Shown: positions 33,946-47,245 of the stretch, piece by piece
Layout: every line of letters starts with the position of its first letter
Position numbering within the stretch: position 1 is the first letter of the stretch
NCBI GenBank assembly: GCA_040954595.2
Contig: CM082585.2
Location: forward strand, 12,580,148-12,644,147
Direction of reading: 5' to 3'
Source of the DNA: Balanoglossus misakiensis
Taxonomy: Eukaryota; Hemichordata
Length of the DNA: 64,000 nucleotides
The notes under the pieces: model-generated
What the model was told of the DNA's origin: nothing
The model's database searches: none
What the model saw: only the letters and a program-made list of their open reading frames with translations
Position numbers and translations under genes: made by a program

Positions 33946-36900
33946 TCCAAATGATGCCAATAGTAGAAGTGGACAAGGACTTGGTCTTCCAGTCAGCCAA
34001 TAAAGTACTTGCATGATGGCAGATGAAGCAAGTTCAAGCATGAAGACTGATGTTAATTTCTAAATGATGCCAACGGTAGAAGTGGACAAGGACTTGGTTT
34101 CCCAGTCACCCAATAAACTACTTGCATGATGGCAGATGAAGATATTTGGATATCAAATAAAGAAAACATACAGGTTTGCATTCAACATTTTAGGAGTGTA
34201 TATAGTATTGGAACAAATCCAAACTTAACACATTCAATCAATTTTATAAAATATGTCACCACTTTCTTCATTGATCATGAATCATGTTTTTTTCCGTTGT
34301 TTTGTGAGAATATGGCGAAGAGTGAAGCCTGAAGTTGTGTATCTGAATGTTGCCATTGGTAGAAGTGGACAAGGACTTGGTTTCCCAGTCACCCAATAAA
34401 CTACTTGCATGATGGCAGATGAAGATATTTGGATATCAAATAAAGAAAACATACAGGTTTGCAGTCAACATTTCAAGAGTGTATATAGTATTGGAACAAA
34501 TCCAAACTTAACACATTGAATCAATTTAATAAAATATATCACCACTTTCTTCATTGATCATGAATCATGTTTTTTTCCGTTGTTTTGTTAGAATATGGCG
34601 AAGAGTGCAGGCTGATGTTGTGTATCTGAATGTTGCCATTGGTAGAAGTGGACAAGGACATGGTTTCCCAGTCACCCAATAAACTACTTGCATGATGGCA
34701 GATGAAGATATTTGGATATCAAATAAAGAAAACATACAGGTTTGCAGTCAACATTTCAAGAGTGTATATAGTATTGGAACAAATCCAAACTTAACACATT
34801 GAATCAATTTTATAAAATATGTCACCACTTTCTTCATTGATCATGAATCATGTTTTTTTCCGTTGTTTTGTTAGAATATGGCGAAGAGTGCAGGCTGATG
34901 TTGTGTATCTGAATGTTGCCATTGGTGGAAGTGGACATGGACTTGGTTTCCCAGTCACCCAATAAACTACTTACATGATGGCAGATGAAGATATTTGGAT
35001 GTCAAATAAAGAAGACATACAGGTTTGCAGTCAACATTTTAAGAGTGTATATAGTATTGGAACAAATCCAAACTTAACTCATTGAATCAATTTTATAAAA
35101 TATGTCACCACTTTCTTCATTGATCATGAATCATGTTTTTTTCCGTTGTTTTGTTAGAATATGGAGAAGAGTACAGGCTGATGTTGTGTATCTGAATGTT
35201 GCCATTGGTAGAAGTGGACAAGGACATGGTTTCCCAGTCACCCAATAAACTACTTGCACGATGGCAGATGAAGATATTTGGATGTCAAATAAAGAGAACA
35301 TACAGGTTTGCAGTCAACATTTCAAGAGTGTATATAGTATTGGAACAAATCCAAACTTAACACATTGAATCAATTTTATAAAATATGTCACCACTTTGTT
35401 CATTGATCATGAATCATGTTTTTTCTGTTGTTTTGTGAGAATATGGCGAAGAGTGCAGGCTGATGTTGTGTATCTGAATGTTGCCATTGGTAGAAGTGGA
35501 CAAGGACTTGGTTTCCCAGTCACCCAATAAACTACTTGCATGATGGCAGATGAAGATATTTGGATATCAAATAAAGAAAACATACAGGTTTGCAGTCAAT
35601 ATTTTAAGAGTGTATATAGTATTGGAACAAATCCAAACTTAACTCATTGAATCAATTTTATAAAATATGTCACCACTTTGTTCATTAATCATGAATCATG
35701 TATTTTTCTGTTGTTTTGTTAGAATATGGCGAAGAGTGCAGGCTGATGTTGTGTATCTGAATGTTGCCATTGGTAGAAGTGGACAAGGACTTGGTTTCCC
35801 AGTCACCCAATAAAATACTTGCATGATGGCAGATGAAGATATTTGGATGTCAAATAAAGAACACATAAAGGTTTGCAGTCAACATTTGAAGAGTGTATAT
35901 AGTGTTGGAACAAATCCAAACTTAACTCATTGAATCAATTTTATAAAATATGTCACCACTTTGTTCATTGATCATGAATAAAAAAAATTTCTGTTGTTTT
36001 GTGAGAATATGGCGAAGAGTGCAGACTGATGTTGTGTATCTGAATGTTGCCATTGGTAGAAGTGGACAAGGACTTGGTTTCCCAGTCACCCAATAAACTA
36101 CTTGCATGATGGCAGATGAAGATATTTGGATGTCAAATAAAGAACACATACAGGTTTGCAGTCAACCTTTTAAGAGTGTATATAGTGTTGGAACAAATCC
36201 AAGCTTAACTCATTGAATCAATTTTATAAAATATGTCACCACTTTGTTCATTGATCATGAATATTTTTTTTCTGTTGTTTTGTTAGAATATGGCGAAGAG
36301 TGCAGGCTAATGTTGTGTATCTGAATGTTGCCATTGGTAGAAGTGGACAAGGACTTGGTTTCCCAGTCACCCAATAAACTACTTGCATGATGGCAGATGA
36401 AGATAATTGGATGTCAAATAAAGAAAACATACAGGTTTGCAGTCAACATTTTAAGAGTGTATATAGTGTTGGAACAAATCCAAACTTAACGCATTGAATC
36501 AATTTTATAAAATATGTCACCACTTTGTTCATTGATCATGAATAATTTTTTTTCTGTTGTTTTGTTAGAATATGGCGAAGAGTGCAGGCTGATGTTGAGT
36601 ATCTGAATGTTGAAATTGGTAGAAGTGGACAAAGATTTGGTTTCCCAGTCACCCAATAAACTACTTGCATGATGGCAGATGAAGATATTTGGATGTCAAA
36701 TAAAGAAAACATACAGGTTTGCAGTCAACATTTTAAGAGTGTATATAGTGTTGGAACAAATCCAAACTTAACTCATTGAATCAATTTTATAAAATATGTC
36801 ACCACTTTGTTCATTGATCATGAATAATTTTTTTCTGTTGTTTTGTTAGAATATGGCGAAGAGTGCAGGCTGATGTTGTGTATCTGAATGTTGCCATTGG

Positions 36901-39900
36901 TAGAAGTGGACAAGGACATGGTCTTCCAGTCAGCCAATAAACTACTTGCATGATGGCAGATGAAGATAATTGGATGTCAAATAAAGAAAACATAAAGGTT
37001 TGCAGTCAACATTTTAAGAGTGTATATAGTGTTGGGACAAATCAAAACTTAACTCATTGAATCAATTTTATAAAATATGTCACCACTTTGTTCATTGATC
37101 ATGAATCATTTTTTTTCTGTTGTTTTGTTAGAATATGCCGAAGAGTGCAGGCTGATGTTGTGTATCTGAATGTTGCCATTGGTAGAAGTGGACAAGGACT
37201 TGGTTTCCCAGTCACCCAATAAACTACTTGCATGATGGCTGATGAAGATATTTGGATGTCAAATTAAGAAAACATAAAGGTTTGCAGTCAATATTTTAAG
37301 AGTGTATATAGTGTTGGAACAAATCCAAGCTTAACTCATTGAATCAATTTAATAATATATGTCACCACTTTGTTCATTGATCATGAATAATTTTTTTTCT
37401 GTTGTTTTGTTAGAATATGGCGAAGAGTGCAGGCTGATGTTGTGTATCTGAATGTTGCCAATGGTAGAAGTGGACAAGGACTTCGTCTTCCAGTCAGCCA
37501 ATAAAGTACTTGCATGATGGCAGATGAAGCAAGTTCAAGCATGAAGAATGATGTTTAATTTCTAAATGATGCCAACGGTAGAAGTGGACAAGGACTTGGT
37601 CTTGCAGTCAGCCAATTAACAACTTGCATGATGGCAGATGAAGATACATGGATGTCAAATGAAGAAAACGTACAGGTTTGCAGTCAACAAGTGTATATAG
37701 TATTGGAACAAATTCAAACTTAACTCATTGAATCAATGTTATAATATATGTCACCACTTTGTTCATTGATCATGAATCGTTTTTTGTCTGTTGTTTTGTT
37801 AGAATATGTCGAAGAGTGCAGGCTGATGTTGTGTATCTGAATGTTGCCATTGGTAGAAGTGGACAAGGACTTGGTTTCCCAGTCACCCAATAAACTACTT
37901 GCATGGTGGCTGATGAAGATATTTGGATGTTAAATTAAGAAAACATAAAGGTTTGCAGTCAATATTTTAAGAGTGTATATAGTGTTGGAACAAATCCAAG
38001 CTTAACTCATTGAATCAATTTAATAATATATGTCACCACTTTGTTCATTGATCATGAATAATTTTTTTTCTGTTGTTTTGTTAGAATATGGCGAAGAGTG
38101 CAGGCTGATGTTGTGTATCTGAATGTTGCCATTGGTAGAAGTGGACAAGGACATGGTTTCCCAGTCACCCAATAAACTACTTGCATGATGGCAGATGAAG
38201 ATATTTGGATGTCAAATAAAGAAAACATACAGGTATGCAGTCAAATTTTTAAGTGTGTATATAGAGTTGGAACAAATCCAAACTTAACTCATTGAATCAA
38301 TTTTATAAACTATGTCTTGACTTTGTTCATTGATCATGAATAATTTTTTTTTCTGTTGTTTTGTTAGAATATGGCGAAGAGTGCAGGCTGATGTTGTGTA
38401 TCTGAATGTTGCCAATGGTAGAAGTGGACAAGGACTTCGTCTTCCAGTCAGCCAATAAAGTACTTGCATGATGGCAGATGAAGCAAGTTCAAGCATGAAG
38501 AATGATGTTTAATTTCTAAATGATGCCAACGGTAGAAGTGGACAAGGACTTGGTCTTGCAGTCAGCCAATTAACAACTTGCATGATGGCAGATGAAGATA
38601 TATGGATGTCAAATGAAGAAAACGTACAGGTTTGCAGTCAACAAGTGTATATTGTATTGGAACAAATTCAAACTTAACTCATTGAATCAATGTTATAATA
38701 TATGTCACCACTTTGTTCATTGATCATGAATCATTTTTTTTCTGTTGTTTTGTTAGAATATGTCGAAGAGTGCAGGCTGATGATGTGTATCTGAATGTTG
38801 CCATTGGTAGAAGTGGACAAGGACTTGGTTTCCCAGTCACCCTAATAAACTACTTGCATGATGGCTAATGAAGATATTTGGATGTCAAATTAAGAAAACA
38901 TAAAGGTTTGCAGTCAACATTTTAAGAGTGTATATAGTGTTGGAACAAATCCAAGCTTAACTCATTGAATCAATTTAATAATATATGTCACCACTTTGTT
39001 CATTGATCATGAATAATTTTTTTTCTGTTGTTTTGTTAGAATATGGCAAAGAGTGCAGGCTGATGTTGTGTATCTGAATGTTGCCAATGGTAGAAGTGGA
39101 CAAGGACTTCGTCTTCCAGTCAGCCAATAAAGTACTTGCATGATGGCAGATGAAGCAAGTTCAAGCATGAAGAATGATGTTTAATTTCTAAATGATGCCA
39201 ACGGTAGAAGTGGACAAGGACTTGGTCTTGCAGTCAGCCAATTAACAACTTGCATGATGGCAGATGAAGATATATGGATGTCAAATGAAGAAAACGTACA
39301 GGTTTGCAGTCAACAAGTGTATATAGTATTGGAACAAATTCAAACTTAACTCATTGAATCAATGTTATAATATATGTCACCACTTTGTTCATTGATCATG
39401 AATCATTTTTTTTCTGTTGTTTTGTTAGAATATGTCGAAGAGTGCAAGCTGATGTTGTGTATCTGAATGTTGCCATTGGTAGAAGTAGACAAGGACTTGG
39501 TTTCCCAGTCACCCAATAAACTACTTGCATGATGGTTGATGAAGATATTTGGATGTCAAATTAAGAAAACATAAAGGTTTGCAGTCAATATTTTAAGAGT
39601 GTATAAAGTGTTGGAACAAATCCAAACTTAACTCATTGAATCAATTTAATAATATATGTCACCACTTTGTTCATTGATCATGAATAATTTTTTTTCTGTT
39701 GTTTTGTTAGAATATGGCGAAGAGTGCAGGCTGATGTTGTGTATCTGAATGTTGCCATTGGTAGAAGTGGACAAGGACATGGTTTCCAAGTCACCCAATA
39801 AACTACTTGCATGATGGCAGATGAAGATATTTGGATGTCAAATAAAGAAAACATACAGGTATGCAGTCAAAATTTTAAGAGTGTATATAGTGTTGGAACA

Positions 39901-41060
39901 AATCCAAGCTTAACGCATTGAATCAATTTTATAAACTATGTCACCACTTTGTTCATTGATCATGAATGATTTTTTTTCTGTTGTTTTGTTAGAATATGGC
40001 GAAGAGTGCAGGCTGATGTAGTGTATCTGAATGTTGCCAATGGTAGAAGTGGACAAGGACTTCGTCTTCCAGTCAGCCAATAAAGTACTTGCATGATGGC
40101 AGATGAAGCAAGTTCAAGCATGAAGAATGATGTTTAAATTCTAAATGGTGCCAACGGTAGAAGTGGACAAGGACTTGGTCTTGCAGTCAGCCAATTAACA
40201 ACTTGCATGATGGCAGATGAAGATATATGGATGTCAAATGAAGAAAACGTACAGGTTTGCAGTCAACAAGTGTATATAGTATTGGAACAAATTCAAACTT
40301 AACTCATTGAATCAATTTTATAATATATGTCACCACTTTGTTCATTGATCATGAATCATTTTTTTTCTGTTGTTTTGTTAGAATATGTCGAAGAGTGCAG
40401 GCTGATGTTGTGTATCAGAATGTTGCCATTGGTAGAAGTGGACAAGGACTTGGTTTCCCAGTCACCCAATAAACTACTTGCATGATGGCTGATGAAGATA
40501 TTTGGATGTCAAATAAAGGGCAGATGAACATATCTGGTTGTCAAATGAAGAAAATATAAAGGTTTGTACTCAACCTTTTAAGAGTGTATATAGTATTGGA
40601 ACACATCCAAATTTAACTCATTGAATCAATTTATACAATCTTTCGCCAATTTGTTCATTAATCATGGATAAAATTTTTCTGTTTTTTTGTTAGAATATGG
40701 CGAAGAGTGCAGACTGATGTTTTTATCCAGATATTGCCAATGGTAGAAGTGGACAAGGACTTGGTATTGCACTCACCCCATAAACTATTTGCATGATGGC
40801 AGATTAACATATCTGGTTGTCAAATGAAGAAAATATGAAGGTTTGTGGTCAACATTTTATGAGTGTATATAGTATTGGAAGACTTCCAAATTTAACTTAA
40901 GCCGAATGAATCAATGCTATAAAACGTGTGATCATTTCATTAATTAAAGCGAATATATTTTTTTTTCTGTTACTTTCTTAGCTCAAGCTGAAGTGTGAAG
41001 ACTGGTGATTTTCCAAATGATGATGATGGTAGAAATGGACAAGGACTTGGTCTACCAGCA
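33946..41060. repeat. ~283-bp tandem satellite array, about 29 occurrences of the core
   Basis: The core AGAAGTGGACAAGGACTTGG recurs at about 33964, 34080, 34361, 34643, 34926, 35209, 35492 and onward to about 41032, mostly every 282-283 bp. Each unit also holds GTTTCCCAGTCACCCAATAA, GCAGATGAAGATATTTGGAT, CATTGATCATGAAT and a T-rich run ending CTGTTGTTTTGTTAG. From about 37450 the array adopts a higher-order form in which some cores are only ~115 bp apart. The outermost units are the most diverged. Minus-strand frames such as 35922-36149 are artefacts. Confidence 0.95.
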
Positions 41061-41079
41061 ACCCAATAAAATACTTGCA

Positions 41080-41941
41080 TCTTGGCAGATGAAGTCTGAA
41101 TGCAAAATAAAGAGAAGACATAGATTTTCAGTCGGCATTTTAAGAGTTTATAATGAGAATGAAGAGAAAACTTATAGATTGTCTTCCGTCCAGTTTTCTA
41201 ATAAAGTGACACAATCTCTCTTTTTGAGCTTTGAATGTTGTCAAGTATACATTGAATACTTGCATAAAAAATAATGATTTTTAAAATCACCATTCTGTAT
41301 CAAACGAATTTAATCTCTAAAAGATCAAAAAGAGAGAATGTTGCTGTTTAATCTATTGATCCAGTGGGGACTATGACATTGACTTTCCTTACATGTTCCC
41401 TTTAGCTCACTGGTTATGTGTTATGATAAAGATTGATTCAGATTAGGACACAGTATTAATTATTTAACTGTAGCCTAAATGTCCATAGATACAGTATTTC
41501 TTAGAATTACAAGTTTGCACAGAGCAAACTTTGTTCAGTGAATTTTGCAGTCAAAGGAATTTGATTCAATTTATGAAATTGTTTGTGCCATTTCAGCCAT
41601 TTGTTAATTTCAACACTAAACCTAACCCTACCCCTAACCCTAACTCTAACCCTAACACTAACCCTAACACTAACCCTAACCCTAACACTAACACTAACAA
41701 CTAATACTTTGGCTGGAATGGTAAACAGGCTCGGGGAAACTTTGTTTAATAATGGTCTCCAATTTGTTCACCAGTTAAAAGTTCACAGATGAAAATATGT
41801 TAAAGTATTGTATTGTAATTCAATTTAAATTAGCTGTCATTCCCAAAACCTGATTGTGAAGGTCAGGAAAATTAAATAAATGGAATTGTATGGGTACAAA
41901 ATTGTTCTCTATGTATGCATTTATGAATGTATGTAATGTAT
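41080..41941. repeat. Right copy of the ~1 kb segmental duplication
   Basis: Homologous to 32690-33500. It differs most in carrying a clear CCCTAA-type tract (41620-41700) where the left copy has only TAACTA-like remnants, and in ending directly in the 21-bp minisatellite. Confidence 0.8.
41618..41702 (-). repeat. Interstitial telomere-like repeat, degenerate
   Basis: About 13 units of CCCTAA/CACTAA/CTCTAA on the plus strand, that is TTAGGG-type on the minus strand, opposite in orientation to the terminal telomere. Confidence 0.9.
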
Positions 41942-43296
41942 GTCCCCCTCCAGCCTGCTCCAGTCCCCCTCCAGTCTGCGCCAGTCCCCCTCCAGTCTGC
42001 TCCAGTCCCCCTCCAGTCTGCTCCAGTCCCCCTCCAGTCTGCTCCAGTGCCCCTCCAGTCTGCTCCAGTCCCCCTCCAGTCTGCTCCAGTCTGCTCCAGT
42101 CCCCCTCCAGTCTGCTCCAGTCCCCCTCCAGCATGCTCCAGTCCCCCTCCAGTCTGCTCCACTCACCCTCCAGCATGCTCCAGTCCCCCTCCAGTCTGCT
42201 CCACTCACCCTCCAGTCTGCTCCAGTCCCCCTCCAGTCTGCTCCAGTCCCCCTACAGTCTGCTCCAGTCCCCCTCCAGTCTGCTCCAGTCCCCCTACAGT
42301 CTGCTCCAGTCCCCCTCCAGTCTGCTCCAGTCCCCCTACAGTCTGCTCCAGTCCCCCTCCAGTCTGCTCCAGTCCCCCTCCAGTCTGCTCCAGTCCCCAT
42401 CCAGCATGCTCCAGTCTGCTCCAGCCCCCCTCCAGCATGCTCCAGTCCCCCTCCAGTCTGCTCCACTCCCCCTCCAGTCTGCTCCAGTCCCCCTCCAGTC
42501 TGCTCCACTCCCCCTCCAGCATGCTCCAGTCCCCCTCCAGTCTGCTCCACTCCCCCTCCAGCATGCTCCAGTCCCCCTCCAGTCTGCTCCACTCCCCCTC
42601 CAGCATGCTCCAGTCCCCCTCCAGTCTGCTCCACTCCCCCTCCAGCATGCTCCAGTCCCCCTCCAGTCTGCTCCACTCCCCCTCCAGCATGCTCCAGTCC
42701 CCCTCCAGTCTGCTCCACTCCCCCTCCAGCATGCTCCAGTCCCCCTCAAGTCTGCTCCACTCCCCCTCCAGCATGCTCCAGTCCCCCTCAAGTCTGCTCC
42801 ACTCCCCCTCCAGCATGCTCCAGTCCCCCTCAAGTCTGCTCCACTCCCCCTCCAGCATGCTCCAGTCCCCCTCAAGTCTGCTCCACTCCCCCTTCAGTCT
42901 GCTCCACTCCCCCTCCAGCATGCTCCACTCCCCCTCCAGTCTGCTCCAGTGCCCCTCCAGTCTGCTCCAGTGCCCCTCCAGTCTGCTCCAGTCCCCCTCC
43001 AGTCTGCTCCAGTGCCCCTCCAGTCTGCTCCAGTCCCCCTCCAGTCCCCCTCCAGTCTGCTCCAGTCCCCCTCCAGTCTGATCCAGTGCCCCTCCAGTCT
43101 GCTCCAGTCCCCCTCCAGTCTGCTCCAGTGCCCCTCCAGTCTGCTCCAGTCCCCCCTCCAGTCTGCTCCAGTCCCCCCTCCAGTCTGCTCCAGTCCCCCT
43201 CCAGTCTGCTCCAGTCCCCCTCCAGCCTGCTCCAGTCCCCCTCCAGCCTGCTCAGGTCCCCCTCCAGCCTGCTCCAGTCCCCCTCCAGTCTGCTCG
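41942..43296. repeat. 21-bp minisatellite, about 64 copies
   Basis: The unit is roughly CCCCCTCCAGTCTGCTCCAG plus T. From about 42420 to 42900 it becomes a 42-bp dimer alternating ...AGTCTGCTCCACTC... and ...AGCATGCTCCAGTC.... A period divisible by three without stops leaves long frames open on both strands (for example 41890-44745); these are not genes. Confidence 0.97.
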
Positions 43297-45214
43297 GATT
43301 CACAGGAAGTCGCCATCAACTTGGCCCAGATTCACCGCGCCGTTACCACAGGAAATCGCCGGCAACTTGGCCCAGATTCACCGCGCCGTTACGACAGGAA
43401 GTCGCCGGCAACTTGGCCCAGATTCACCGCGCCGTTACCACCGGAAGTCGCCGGCAACTTGGCCCAGATTCTTGCGCCGTTACGACCGGAAGTCGCCGGC
43501 AACTTGGCCCAGATTCACAGCGCCGTTACGACCGGAAGTTGCCGCAACTTGGCCCGGATTCACAGGAAGTCTCCGGCAACTTGGCCCAGATTCTTGCGCC
43601 GTTACGACCGGAAGTCGCCGGCAACTTGGCCCAGATTCACCGCGCCGTTACCACCGGAAGTCGCCGGCAACTTGGCCCAGAATCACCGCGCCGTTACCAC
43701 CGGAAGTCGCCGGCAACTTGGCCCTGATTTACCGCACCGTTACGACCGGAAGTCGCCGGCAACTTGGCCTGGATTCACAGGAAGTCTCCGGCAACTTGGC
43801 CCAGATTCTTGCGCCGTTACGACCGGAAGTTGCCGGCAACTAGGCCCAGATTCACCGCGCCGTTACGACCGGAAGTCGCCGGCAACTTGGCCCGGATTCA
43901 CAGGAAGTCTCCGGCAACTTGGCCCAGATTCACCGCGCCATTACGACCGGATGTCGCCGGCAACTTGGCCTGGATTCACCATGCCGTTACGACCGGAAGT
44001 CGCCGCAACTTGGCCCGGATTCACTGCGCCGTTCCGACCGGAAGTCGCCGGCAACTTGGCCAAGATTCACCTCGCCGTTACGACCGGAAGTCGCCGGCAA
44101 CTTGGCCCAGATTCACCGCGCCGTTACGACCGGAAGTCACCGGCAACTTGGCCCAGATTCACGCCGTTACGACCGGAAGTCGACGGCAACTTGGCCAAGA
44201 TTCACCTCGCCGTTACGACAGGAAGTCGCCGGCAACTTGGCCCAGATTCACCGCGCCGTTACGACCGGAAGTCGCCGGCAACTTGGCCCAGATTCACGCC
44301 GTTACGACCGGAAGTCGCCATCAACTTGGCCCAGATTCACCGCGCCGTTACCACAGGAAGTCGCCGGCAACTTGGCCCAGATTCACCGCGCCGTTACGAC
44401 AGGAAGTCGCCGGCAACTTGGCCCAGATTCACCACGCCTTTACGACCGGAAGTCGCCGCAACTTGGCCCGGATTCACTGCGCCGTTCCGACCGGAAGTCG
44501 CCGGCAACTTGGCCAAGATTCACCTCGCCGTTACGACCGGAAGTCGCCGGCAACTTGGCCCAGATTCACGCCGTTACGACCGGAAGTCGCCATCAACTTG
44601 GCCCAGATTCACCGCGCCGTTACCACAGGAAGTCGCCGGCAACTTGGCCCAGATTCAACGCGCCGTTACGTTAGGAAGTCGCCGGCAACTTGGCCCAGAT
44701 TCACCGCGCCATTACCACCGGAAGTCGCCGGCAACTTGGCCCTGATTCACCGCGCCGTTACGACCGGAAGTCGCCGCAACTTGGCCCGGATTTACAGGAA
44801 GTCCCCGGCAACTTGGCCCAGATTCTTGCGCCGTTACGACCGGAAGTCGCCGGCAACTTGGCCCAGATTCACCGCGCCGTTACCACCGGAAGTCGCCGCA
44901 ACTTGGCCCGGATTCACAGGAAGTCTCCGGCAACTTGGCCCAGATTCTTGCGCCGTTACGACCGGAAGTCGCCGGCAACTTGGCCCAGATTCACCGCGCC
45001 GTTACCACCGGAAGTCGCCGGCAACTTGGCCCTGATTCACCGCGCCGTTACGACCGGAAGTTGCCGCAACTTGGCCCGGATTCACAGGAAGTCTCCGGCA
45101 ACTTGGCCCAGATTCTTGCGCCGTTACGACCGGAAGTCGCCGGCAACTTGGCCCAGATTCACCGCGCCGTTACGACCGGAAGTCGCCGGCAACTTGGCCC
45201 GGATTCACCACGCC
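43297..45214. repeat. 46-bp satellite array
   Basis: The unit contains ATTCACCGCGCCGTTACGAC followed by CGGAAGTCGCCGGCAACTTG. Shortened variants recur in which GGATTCACAGGAAGTC lacks the CGCGCCGTTACGAC part. GC-rich and CpG-rich, in contrast to everything left of 41.9 kb. Confidence 0.95.
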
Positions 45215-45860
45215 AACCAGATACCCAACCCCTTCGACCGCCAGGCTACGGCCGGAAGTGGAGGCCAACCTGATACCCAACCCCTTCGACCGCCAGGCTA
45301 CGGCCGGATGTGGAGGCCAACCAGATACCCAACCCCTTCGACCGCCAGGCTACGGCCGGAAGTGGAGGCCAACCTGATACCCAACCCCTTCGACCGCCAG
45401 GCTACGGCCGGAAGTGGAGGCCAACCTGATACCCAACCCCTTCGACCGCCAGGCTACGGCCGGAAGTGGAGGCCAACCTGATACCCAACCCCTTCGACCG
45501 CCAGGCTACGGCCGGAAGTGGAGGCCAACCTGATACCCAACCCCTTCGACCGCCAGGCTACGGCCGGAAGTGGAGGCCAAACTGATACCCAACCCCTTCG
45601 ACCGCCAGGCTACGGCCGGAAGTGGAGGCCAACCTGATACCCAACCCCTTCGACCGCCAGGCTACGGCCGGAAGTGGAGGCCAACCTGATACCCAACCCC
45701 TTCGACCGCCAGGCTACGGCCGGAAGTGGAGGCCAACCTGATACCCAACCCCTTCGACCGCCAGGCTACGGCCGGAAGTGGAGGCCAACCTGATACCCAA
45801 CCCCTTCGACCGCCAGGCTACGGCCGGAAGTGGAGGCCAACCTGATACCCAACCCCTTCG

Positions 45861-46287
45861 TTACGACCGGAAGTCGCCGGCAACTTGGCCCAGATTCACC
45901 GCGCCGTTACCACTGGAAGTCGCCGGCAACTTGGCCCTGATTCACCGCGCTGTTACGACCGGAAGTCGCCGCAACTTGGCCCGGATTCACAGGAAGTCTC
46001 CGGCAACTTGGCCCAGATTCTTGCGCTGTTACGACCGGAAGTCGCCGGCAACTTGGCCCAGATTCACCGCACCGTTACCACCGGAAGTCGCCGGCAACTT
46101 GGCCCTGATTCACCGCGCCGTTACGACCTGAAGTTGCCGCAACTTGGCCCGGATTCACAGGAAGTCTCCGGCAACTTGGCCCAGATTCTTGCGCCGTTAC
46201 GACCGGAAGTCACCGGCAACTTGGCCCAGATTCACCGCGCCGTTACGACCGGAAGTCGCCGGCAACTTGGCCCGGATTCACCACGCC
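45861..46287. repeat. 46-bp-family block 1 (427 bp) inside the 52-bp array
   Basis: Starts at TTACGACCGG directly after ...CCCCTTCG and ends at ATTCACCACGCC before AACCAGAT. It shares private variants with block 3 (GCGCTGTTACG, ACCTGAAGTTG, GAAGTCACCGG). Confidence 0.9.
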
Positions 46288-47245
46288 AACCAGATACCCA
46301 ACCCCTTCGACCGCCAGGCTACGGCCGGAAGTGGAGGCCAACCTGATACCCAACCCCTTCGACCGCCAGGCTACGGCCGGAAGTGGAGGCCAACCTGATA
46401 CCCAACCCCTTCGACCGCCAGGCTACGGCCGGAAGTGGAGGCCAACCTGATACCCAACCCCTTCGACCGCCAGGCTACGGCCGGAAGTGGAGGCCAACCT
46501 GATACCCAACCCCTTCGACCGCCAGGCTACGGCCGGAAGTGGAGGCCAACCAGATACCCAACCCCTTCGACCGCCAGGCTACGGCCGGAAGTGGAGGCCA
46601 ACCAGATACCCAACCCCTTCGACCGCCAGGCTACGGCCGGAAGTGGAGGCCAACCTGATACCCAACCCCTTCGACCGCCAGGCTACGGCCGGAAGTGGAG
46701 GCCAACCTGATACCCAACCCCTTCGACCGCCAGGCTACGGCCGGAAGTGGAGGCCAACCAGATACCCAACCCCTTCGACCGCCAGGCTACGGCCGGAAGT
46801 GGAGGCCAACCAGATACCCAACCCCTTCGACCGCCAGGCTACGGCCGGAAGTGGAGGCCAACCTGATACCCAACCCCTTCGACCGCCAGGCTACGGCCGG
46901 AAGTGGAGGCCAAACTGATACCCAACCCCTTCGACCGCCAGGCTACGGCCGGAAGTGGAGGCCAACCTGATACCCAACCCCTTCGACCGCCAGGCTACGG
47001 CCGGAAGTGGAGGCCAACCTGATACCCAACCCCTTCGACCGCCAGATTACGGCCGGAAGTGGAGGCCAACCTGATACCCAACCCCTTCGACCGCCAGGCT
47101 ACGGCCGGAAGTGGAGGCCAACCTGATACCCAACCCCTTCGACCGCCAGGCTACGGCCGGAAGTGGAGGCCAACCTGATACCCAACCCCTTCGACCGCCA
47201 GGCTACGGCCGGAAGTGGAGGCCAACCTGATACCCAACCCCTTCG

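Noticed and set aside
35922-38496. Recurring minus-strand frames starting MFSLFDIQLSSSAIMQVVYW
   Set aside because: The same frame recurs once per 283-bp unit with different ends; it is antisense to the repeat and lacks any family resemblance.
41890-44745. A 951-residue open frame, with long frames on both strands across 41.9-46 kb
   Set aside because: It spans two unrelated satellites. The 21-bp period keeps all frames free of stops, and the amino-acid pattern is a pure translation of the repeat.
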